Translations under genes and position numbers: made by a program
Part shown: positions 13,949 to 18,966 of the stretch, in pieces
Position numbering within the stretch: position 1 is the first letter of the stretch
Layout of the letters: every line of letters starts with the position of its first letter
Notes under the pieces: model-generated
Database searches by the model: none
What the model was told of the DNA's origin: nothing
What the model saw: only the letters and a program-made list of their open reading frames with translations
Assembly: GCA_021166815.1 (NCBI GenBank)
Contig: JAJPEO010000070.1
Location: 1-18,966 of the forward strand
Source: Nocardioides sp.
GTDB lineage: Bacteria > Actinomycetota > Actinomycetes > Propionibacteriales > Nocardioidaceae
DNA length: 18,966 nt
Direction of reading: 5' to 3'

Positions 13949-14812
13949 ATGCGCACCAACCTGGCCCGACGAGTCGGAGCCGTGGCACTCGCCGCAGCGC
14001 TGGGCCTGGGCCTGGCCGCCTGCGAGGACGAGCCGGACAAGGCAGCCTCCACGGGCGCCGACAGCAGCCGGACCACCGGTGACGAGACCACCGGCGACGA
14101 GGGCACGGGCGACGAGGGCTCGGGCGCCGGGCTGGAGGAGCTCCCGGCTGCGCAGTTCCACTCCCGGGTCATGGACGCGATGATGGAGGCGGAGACCTTC
14201 ACCATGGAGTCGGAGAGCACGGTGCAGGGGGTGACGACGACCGTCGAGGGCCAGGTCCGCTTCGCGTCCGACGGCCTCGAGATGTCAGCCACGAGCACGG
14301 GCGGGCCCGAGGACATGGAGCTGGTCCTCGTCGACAAGGTGATGTACCTGCGCACCCCCTCGATGAGCACCGACGGCACGTGGATGCGCATCGACCTCAC
14401 CGACGAGGGCTCGCTGCTCGGGATGCTCGGCAAGTCCCTGGACCCGCAGGTCGCGATCCAGGCCTTGAAGGACCCCGAGAAGCTGGAGCTGCTCGGCGAG
14501 GAGGAGGTCGACGGGGTCCCCACCAACCACTACCGCGTCACGATCGACCCGCAGCGGTTCCGGGAGGCCCTGGACCTGCCCGAGCAGATGGCTTCGCACC
14601 TGCCCGAGGAGATGGTGTTCGACTACTGGATCGACGCCGACGACCTGCCGCGCAAGATGGTCCAGGAGTCGACCGCGAAGGGCCCCGACGGCGCACCGGT
14701 CACCACCGACCTCGAGGCCCACTACCGCGGCTTCGGCGACCCGGTGACGATCACCGTGCCGCCCGCCGACCAGGTCACCGACGCGCCGAAGCTCGGCACC
14801 GGCGGCGCCTGA
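13949..14812 (+). CDS. LppX/LprG-like lipoprotein (LolA-like fold)
   Basis: This is a 287-residue exported lipoprotein. The N-terminus MRTNLARRVGAVALAAALGL leads into the lipobox LAAC with Cys25 as the lipidated residue. A Thr/Gly/Asp/Glu-rich linker of about 35 residues follows. The folded part has alternating strands such as TFTMESESTVQG, VEGQVRFASDGLEMS and MELVLVDKVMYLRTP, then GVPTNHYRVTID and FDYWIDADDLPRKM. This pattern fits actinobacterial LolA/LppX/LprG-type lipoproteins, which hold lipids at the outer face of the membrane. ATG 13949 has GAGGAG 5 bases upstream; the open frame extends to GTG 13913 without support. It stands alone, tail-to-tail with the DnaB-like ATPase (8-base gap). 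The lipoprotein call is firm; the lipid-carrier role is inferred. Confidence 0.87.
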   Translation: MRTNLARRVGAVALAAALGLGLAACEDEPDKAASTGADSSRTTGDETTGDEGTGDEGSGAGLEELPAAQFHSRVMDAMMEAETFTMESESTVQGVTTTVEGQVRFASDGLEMSATSTGGPEDMELVLVDKVMYLRTPSMSTDGTWMRIDLTDEGSLLGMLGKSLDPQVAIQALKDPEKLELLGEEEVDGVPTNHYRVTIDPQRFREALDLPEQMASHLPEEMVFDYWIDADDLPRKMVQESTAKGPDGAPVTTDLEAHYRGFGDPVTITVPPADQVTDAPKLGTGGA

Positions 14813-14820
14813 GCGGGTTC

Positions 14821-15813
14821 CTACTCGCGGAACACCCGGTCGTCGATCAGCTGCTCCTTGACCTCTCGGCCCTCGGTCTCGAAGCGGCTCTGGTCGAAAC
14901 GCGTGCGGAACTCCATCACCTGGCCGTCCTTGCCGAAGCGGTTCTTCTCGAGGGTGAGCACCGCCCACTCCCGGAACCGCTCGGCGTTGGAGAGGTCGTA
15001 GGTCAGGTGGTGGCGCGCGACGATGTCGAACTTGTTGTTGAGCACCATCATGATGTCGGCCTCGTAGGCCAGGGCGCTCGAGCCGCGCAGGTGGTTGGCC
15101 TTCATGCGCTGGCCGGCGCCCAGGGCGCCCTTGTCCGCGGCTGCGATCGCGAGGATGGGCGCGCCCAGGTCGATGGCGAGGTCCTTGAGGCCCTCGACGA
15201 TCTGGGTGCTGCGCTCGTCGTCGTCGAGGTTGCCGTGGGTCTTCACCTTCTGCAGGTAGTCGACGATCACGAACGGGCTCACCCCGGTCGCCTGGCGGAT
15301 GGCCACGGCGATCTCCTGGATCGCGGCCAGGTCGGTGCGCGTGCCGGTCGAGCGGTGCAGGTGGAGGTAGTCGGCGTACTGCGCGATCCGGTCGAGGGCC
15401 TGGGGCCCCGACGGGACCGCCTGCAGCCGGTGCTCCAGCGAGCTGACCCACAAGTCGTCGAAGACGCTGCGGATGTGGGCCACGCGTACCTGGTCGGAGT
15501 CGTCGAGCAGGCCGGCCTCGAGGGTGATCAGCTTCTGGGTCAGGTCCTCGGGGTCGTGCTCGTAGGAGAAGTAGACGACCGGGCGCCCGGCGATCGCCAC
15601 GTTGCGGGCGATCTGGAGCGCGAAAGTCGACTTGCCGAGGCCCTGGGGGCCCGCGAGCAGGATGAGCGACCCGCTGCGGAACCCGCCGCCGATCGCGGGG
15701 TCGAGGCCTCCGAAACCGGTCTTCCACACCCGTCCGGCGGTGTTGCGGCCACTGAGCATGCGTTCGTCGGCGCGCGCCAGCGAGGCGCCCACGGTCGTCA
15801 ACTGATCGTCCAC
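14821..15813 (-). CDS. Stand-alone DnaB-C/RecA-type ATPase (replicative-helicase-like core)
   Basis: This protein of about 330 residues resembles the C-terminal motor domain of DnaB/DnaC replicative helicase without the N-terminal primase-binding domain. Motifs by residue: GFGGLDPAIGGGFRSGSL (33-50) before Walker A GPQGLGKST (55-63); FSYEH (82-86), matching the FSLEM block with its catalytic Glu; Walker B FVIVDYLQ (181-188); LRGSSALAYEADIMMVLNNK, matching the DnaB LRESGAIEQDAD block; and EKNRFGKDGQVMEFRTRFD near the end. There is no zinc finger or Lon-like domain, so it is not RadA. The start is uncertain: GTG 15813 gives the shortest leader before the conserved core, and no ribosome site is clear. 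It is divergent from rplJ and convergent with the lipoprotein gene. It may be a DNA motor or a KaiC/RadA-like ATPase; its role is unknown. Confidence 0.82.
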   Translation of the reverse strand: MDDQLTTVGASLARADERMLSGRNTAGRVWKTGFGGLDPAIGGGFRSGSLILLAGPQGLGKSTFALQIARNVAIAGRPVVYFSYEHDPEDLTQKLITLEAGLLDDSDQVRVAHIRSVFDDLWVSSLEHRLQAVPSGPQALDRIAQYADYLHLHRSTGTRTDLAAIQEIAVAIRQATGVSPFVIVDYLQKVKTHGNLDDDERSTQIVEGLKDLAIDLGAPILAIAAADKGALGAGQRMKANHLRGSSALAYEADIMMVLNNKFDIVARHHLTYDLSNAERFREWAVLTLEKNRFGKDGQVMEFRTRFDQSRFETEGREVKEQLIDDRVFRE

Positions 15814-15861
15814 GGGGCCATGCAACCAGTGTCGGGGCACTGATGGGGCCGGATTGGCGAT

Positions 15862-15891
15862 TTGGCCGCTCAGTGTCCTGGCCCGTAGTGT
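15862..15891 (+). promoter_or_regulatory. Putative promoter of rplJ-rplL
   Basis: TTGGCC (15862-15867), an 18-base spacer and TAGTGT (15886-15891, TANNNT form). Transcription would start near 15898, giving a leader of about 177 bases before rplJ. Confidence 0.4.
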
Positions 15892-15897
15892 TCCGTT

Positions 15898-16074
15898 TCG
15901 AAACCAGAGACCGCCGGTTGTCTCGAGCGCCAGCTCGGGGCTGAAGGTTCCTCCACGAGGACGGCCAGCGCAGGGGACAGAGCACGAGATCACCGATCTT
16001 CCACGCCCTGGGCCTGCGCCCGGGGCGTTCGTCGTTGGTGGGGCTGCCCGGGGGTCACGTCCGGAAGGAGACCC
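15898..16074 (+). promoter_or_regulatory. rplJ (L10) leader with strong hairpin
   Basis: The untranslated stretch before rplJ contains CGAGC-GCCA-GCTCG (15924-15937) and an 11-bp stem with one G-T pair, ACGCCCTGGGC (16003-16013) / GCCCGGGGCGT (16018-16028), around a CTGC loop. AAGGAG (16065-16070) precedes the ATG by four bases. L10 leaders bound by the L10-L12 complex occupy this position in many bacteria, so autogenous control is likely. The exact L10-binding fold is not shown here. Confidence 0.5.
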
Positions 16075-16731
16075 ATGGCGCGGCCAGAGAAGACTGCCGC
16101 CGTTGCGGAGATCGTTGAGTCCTTCAACGGTGCCGCCGGCGCTGTGCTGACCGAGTACCGCGGTCTCACCGTGAAGCAGCTGCAGGAACTGCGGCGCTCC
16201 CTCGGCGAGAACGCCAACTACGCCGTGGTCAAGAACACGCTGGCCAAGATCGCCGCCACCGAGGTGGGCATCGAAGGCTTCGACGACCTGCTGACCGGCC
16301 CCACCGCCATCGCCTTCATCAACGGCGACGTCGTCGAGGCTGCCAAGGGTCTGCGTGACTTTGCCAAGGCAAACCCCGCCCTTGTCATCAAGGGTGGAGT
16401 CCTGGACGGCAAGCCCCTGGACGCGGCAGAGGTGGCCAAGCTGGCCGACCTCGAGTCGCGTGAGGTGCTCCTGGGCAAGCTGGCCGGCGCGATGCTGGCC
16501 TCGCTCTCCCAGGCCGTCTACCTGCTCAACGCCCCGCTCTCGCAGGCTGCCCGGCTCGCCGGCGCCCTGCAGGCGAAGGCCGAGCAGGACCCCTCGATCC
16601 TCGCAGGTGGTGCCGGCGCGCCGGCCGCTGCCGAGGACGCTCCGGCCGCCGACGAGGCTGCTGCGGAGGAGGCTCCCGCCGAGGAGACCGCCGCTGCTGC
16701 CGACGAGGCGACCGAGTCCACCGAGGCCTGA
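16075..16731 (+). CDS. rplJ: 50S ribosomal protein uL10
   Basis: L10 anchors the L12 dimers to the ribosomal stalk base. The 218-residue protein begins [20 protein letters not shown] and shows [46 protein letters not shown] and the later [15 protein letters not shown]. The C-terminal helix [13 protein letters not shown] binds L12. Beyond residue 180 it continues into an Ala/Glu-rich acidic tail ([21 protein letters not shown] pattern), making it longer than the 165-175 residues of E. coli or B. subtilis L10; such tails are common in actinobacteria. The ribosome site AAGGAG is excellent. rplL follows 83 bases downstream in the same operon. Confidence 0.98.
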   Translation: MARPEKTAAVAEIVESFNGAAGAVLTEYRGLTVKQLQELRRSLGENANYAVVKNTLAKIAATEVGIEGFDDLLTGPTAIAFINGDVVEAAKGLRDFAKANPALVIKGGVLDGKPLDAAEVAKLADLESREVLLGKLAGAMLASLSQAVYLLNAPLSQAARLAGALQAKAEQDPSILAGGAGAPAAAEDAPAADEAAAEEAPAEETAAAADEATESTEA

Positions 16732-16814
16732 ACCCAGGCTGACGTACACACCACCTGAAACCCGGCAGGCTCCGCACCACGCGGGGCCGCCACACACGGA
16801 AGGAAACGCCAACC

Positions 16815-17210
16815 ATGGCGAAGCTCAGCACCGACGAGCTCCTTGACGCCTTCAAGGAGATGACCCTGATCGAGCTCTCCGAGTTCGTGAAGCAGTTCGA
16901 GGAGACCTTCGGCGTGACCGCCGCTGCTCCCGTTGCCGTCGCGGCCGCCCCGGCCGCCGGTGGCGCTGCTGGCGGCGACGCCGGCGCCGCCGCGGAGCAG
17001 GACGAGTTCGACGTCGTCCTCGAGGCCGCTGGTGACAAGAAGATCAACGTCATCAAGGAGGTGCGCGGCCTGACCTCCCTCGGTCTGAAGGAGGCCAAGG
17101 ACCTCGTCGAGGCCGCCCCCAAGGCGATCCTGGAGAAGGTCAACAAGGAGACGGCCGAGAAGGCCAAGGAGGCCCTCGAGGGCGCCGGCGCCACCGTCAC
17201 CGTCAAGTGA
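16815..17210 (+). CDS. rplL: 50S ribosomal protein bL12 (L7/L12)
   Basis: L12 forms the mobile stalk that recruits translational GTPases. The 131-residue protein has the N-terminal dimerisation and L10-binding part ([35 protein letters not shown]), a flexible Ala/Gly hinge (about 38-60), and the C-terminal factor-binding domain ([39 protein letters not shown], ending GATVTVK). The hinge is slightly longer than in E. coli (121 residues in total). GGAAGGA (16798-16804) lies 10 bases before the ATG. A hairpin terminator follows the stop. Confidence 0.98.
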   Translation: MAKLSTDELLDAFKEMTLIELSEFVKQFEETFGVTAAAPVAVAAAPAAGGAAGGDAGAAAEQDEFDVVLEAAGDKKINVIKEVRGLTSLGLKEAKDLVEAAPKAILEKVNKETAEKAKEALEGAGATVTVK

Positions 17211-17255
17211 CTCCCGACAGGTCGCCAGCCGTGCGCTGAGCGTCCTGTCACCGCC

Positions 17256-17289
17256 AAGGGCGGTCATCCCAGCAGGGATGGCCGCCCTT
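17256..17289 (+). terminator. Hairpin terminator after rplL
   Basis: AAGGGCGGTCATCCC (17256-17270) pairs with GGGATGGCCGCCCTT (17275-17289) over 15 positions with one G-T wobble and an AGCA loop. It stands 45 bases after the rplL stop and ends with TTC rather than a long T-run. Confidence 0.85.
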
Positions 17290-17347
17290 CGGCGTCCCTG
17301 CACCCGTAACCTCCCCCGGCCTCCCCGCGTTGAAGAGCCAGACGTAC

Positions 17348-17387
17348 GGAACCGGAGGGGATCCGGAGGGGTGACTCACCCGGTTCC
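17348..17387 (+). repeat. Inverted and direct repeats upstream of the Mce-type ATPase
   Basis: GGAACCGG (17348-17355) and CCGGTTCC (17380-17387) form an inverted repeat enclosing two copies of CCGGAGGGG (17352-17360 and 17363-17371) spaced 11 bases apart, about one helical turn. This could be an operator or an RNA stem just before the ribosome site. The repeats are seen; the role is inferred. Confidence 0.5.
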
Positions 17388-17406
17388 GGGAGGGAAGGGA
17401 TGCGCC

Positions 17407-18363
17407 ATGGGCGTGGAGATCAAGGTCGACGACCTCACGAAGTCGTTCGGCAAGCAGCTCATCTGGGGCGACGTCACGCTGACGATCCCCGCCGGGGAGA
17501 TCTGCGTGATGCTGGGACCGTCGGGAACCGGCAAGTCGGTGTTCCTCAAGACCCTGATCGGGCTGATCAAGCCCGACAAGGGCTCCATCCTCATCGAGGG
17601 TGTCGACATCGCCTCCTGCTCCGAGCGCGACCTCTACGAGATCCGCAAGCTGTTCGGGGTGCTGTTCCAGGACGGCGCGATGTTCGGCTCGATGAACCTC
17701 TACGACAACGTCGCCTTCCCGCTGCGCGAGCACACGCGCAAGACCGAGTCCCAGGTGCGCGAGATCGTCATGGAGAAGATGGACCTCGTCGGCCTGCTCG
17801 GCGCCGAGGACAAGCTCCCCGGTGAGATCTCCGGCGGCATGCGCAAGCGCGCCGGCCTGGCCCGCGCGCTGGTCCTCGACCCCGAGATCGTCCTCTTCGA
17901 CGAGCCCGACTCCGGTCTCGACCCGGTGCGCACGGCGTTCCTGAACCAGCTGATCGTCGACCTCAACGCGCAGATCGACGCCACGTTCCTGATCGTCACC
18001 CACGACATCAACACCGCGCGCACGGTGCCCGACAACATCGGCCTGCTCTACCACCGGCACCTGGCGATGTTCGGCCCCCGCGAGCAGCTGCTCAGCTCCG
18101 AGGAGCCGGTCGTGCGCCAGTTCCTCAACGCCCAGAAGGTCGGCCCCATCGGCATGTCCGAGGAGAAGGACGCCGACGAGCTCGAGGCCGAGAAGGGCCA
18201 GGAGCTGCCGCCCCTGCCGCCGATCCCGCTGCAGCTCGACCCCTCCAACGGGATCCCGCGCCGCAGCCAGCGCCCGGCCGGCGAGTGGTGCCGCGCCAAC
18301 GGCGTGACCCCGCCCCCCGGGTCCTTCCAGTCCAGCAACGCCGGCCTGGCGCCGGGGGTCTGA
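17407..18363 (+). CDS. ABC transporter ATP-binding protein, MlaF/MceG (Mkl) type
   Basis: This 318-residue ATPase would power an Mce/Mla-type lipid transporter at the cytoplasmic face. The nucleotide-binding domain covers residues 1 to about 240: Walker A GPSGTGKS (37-44), Q-loop Gln88 in VLFQDGAMFGSMNLYDNV, signature SGGMRKRAGLARAL (142-155), Walker B IVLFDEPDSGLDP (Asp165, Glu166) and switch His199. The QDGAMFGSM and SGGMRKR wording is typical of MlaF/MceG. A C-terminal tail of about 75 residues is acidic (EEKDADELEAEK), then proline-rich (PPLPPIP, 268-274). ATG 17407 has AAGGGA six bases upstream; in-frame codons farther up lie in the terminator region. The stop is 6 bases before the permease ATG. 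The family is firm; the cargo is unknown. Confidence 0.92.
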   Translation: MGVEIKVDDLTKSFGKQLIWGDVTLTIPAGEICVMLGPSGTGKSVFLKTLIGLIKPDKGSILIEGVDIASCSERDLYEIRKLFGVLFQDGAMFGSMNLYDNVAFPLREHTRKTESQVREIVMEKMDLVGLLGAEDKLPGEISGGMRKRAGLARALVLDPEIVLFDEPDSGLDPVRTAFLNQLIVDLNAQIDATFLIVTHDINTARTVPDNIGLLYHRHLAMFGPREQLLSSEEPVVRQFLNAQKVGPIGMSEEKDADELEAEKGQELPPLPPIPLQLDPSNGIPRRSQRPAGEWCRANGVTPPPGSFQSSNAGLAPGV

Positions 18364-18369
18364 TCCGTC

Positions 18370-18966
18370 ATGGCCACCTCCGCAACACGGGTGCTCGCCC
18401 CGATCGGGGTGGCGGGCAACCTGTTCGCCTTCGCCCTCGACGTGTTCCGCGCGCTCTTCCGGCGACCCTTCCAGCTGCGTGAGTTCATCCAGCAGGCCTG
18501 GTTCATCGCGTCGGTGACGATCATCCCCACGGCGCTCGTCGCGATCCCGTTCGGCGCCGTGATCGCGCTGCAGGTGGGTGGGCTGATCAAGCAGTTCGGC
18601 GCGCAGTCGTTCACCGGCTCCGCCTCGGTCCTCGCGGTGATCCAGCAGGCCGCCCCGATCGGGACGGCGCTTCTCATCGCCGGCGCGGGCGGCTCTGCCA
18701 TCGCGGCCGACCTGGGCGCCCGCAAGATCCGCGAGGAGCTCGACGCGATGATGGTGCTGGGCATCGACCCGATCCAGCGCCTGGTCGTGCCGCGCGTCCT
18801 GGCCTGCATGCTCGTGGCCTTCTTCCTCAACGGCATGGTCAGCGTCGTCGGCGTCACCGGCGGATACGTCTTCAACGTCGTCCTCCAGGACGGCACCCCC
18901 GGTGCCTACCTCGCCAGCTTCACCGCGCTCGCCCAGCTGCCCGACCTGTGGATCGGGCTGCTCAAG
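18370..18966 (+). CDS. YrbE/MlaE family ABC permease (partial, runs off the window)
   Basis: The first 199 codons of a membrane permease of the MlaE/YrbE family start at ATG 18370, six bases after the ATPase stop. The N-terminal part has an amphipathic helix (LFRRPFQLREFIQQAWFIA), then hydrophobic segments around TIIPTALVAIPFGAVIALQV, APIGTALLIAGAGGSAIAAD and VPRVLACMLVAFFLNGMVSV. The block LGARKIREELDAMMVLGIDP is the conserved coupling segment that contacts the ATPase in MlaE. About 60-70 residues should remain outside the window, where a second yrbE gene and mce genes are expected. It probably imports or moves lipids or sterols with the ATPase. It is truncated only by the window edge; no frameshift is seen. 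Confidence 0.92.
   Translation, partial: MATSATRVLAPIGVAGNLFAFALDVFRALFRRPFQLREFIQQAWFIASVTIIPTALVAIPFGAVIALQVGGLIKQFGAQSFTGSASVLAVIQQAAPIGTALLIAGAGGSAIAADLGARKIREELDAMMVLGIDPIQRLVVPRVLACMLVAFFLNGMVSVVGVTGGYVFNVVLQDGTPGAYLASFTALAQLPDLWIGLLK

Noticed and set aside
14285..15985. 566-codon minus-strand frame across the lipoprotein and DnaB-like genes
   Set aside because: It is a different frame from the helicase motifs and overlaps two supported genes; composition is typical of a shadow frame.
15814..16812. Upstream extension of the DnaB-like frame antisense across rplJ
   Set aside because: The extension is the reverse of rplJ and reads as low-complexity sequence; conserved helicase residues begin near 15740.

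Overview
The window is high-GC chromosomal DNA from an actinobacterium, most likely of the Nocardioides / Propionibacteriales type. The gene order supports this: tRNA-Thr, tRNA-Met, rpmG, two MaoC-type dehydratase genes, tRNA-Trp, secE, nusG, rplK, rplA, rplJ, rplL and then an Mce-type ATPase is close to the order I recall from Mycobacterium tuberculosis. The lineage is inferred from content and codon style, not from a search. Nearly all of it reads as conserved housekeeping DNA. I see no prophage, insertion sequence, CRISPR array or attachment site, and no gap over 300 bases without a gene.

Bases 1-6675 carry plus-strand metabolic genes. They are a YdeP-type molybdopterin oxidoreductase directly abutting a pirin; a tag-lrgA-lrgB operon (DNA repair glycosylase plus a CidAB/LrgAB-like membrane pair) with overlapping stop and start codons; and an amidase of the 6-aminohexanoate-cyclic-dimer-hydrolase type.

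Bases 6682-9096 hold tRNA-Thr, tRNA-Met and rpmG (too short to stand out as an open frame), a strong hairpin terminator, and a translationally coupled hadA-like / hadB-like / murB operon. Bases 9143-11028 are a minus-strand pair: an adenosine deaminase family gene, then a Tyr-Gly-Gln-Pro-repeat membrane protein overlapping it by 4 bases.

Bases 11110-13838 hold the translation and secretion block: tRNA-Trp, secE, nusG, rplK and rplA, closed by a 15-bp hairpin. Between rplA and rplJ lie a lipoprotein (plus strand) and, convergent with it, a stand-alone DnaB-C/RecA-type ATPase (minus strand). rplJ and rplL follow, with a structured rplJ leader and a terminator after rplL. The window ends with an ABC ATPase and the beginning of a YrbE/MlaE permease, the likely start of an mce lipid-uptake operon that continues outside the window.

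The less ordinary points are the stand-alone DnaB-like ATPase between the ribosomal protein operons, the ATPase-permease pair downstream of rplL, several apparently leaderless start codons placed 6-7 bases after a -10 hexamer, and hairpins in intergenic leaders. I found no system that I can claim is wholly new.
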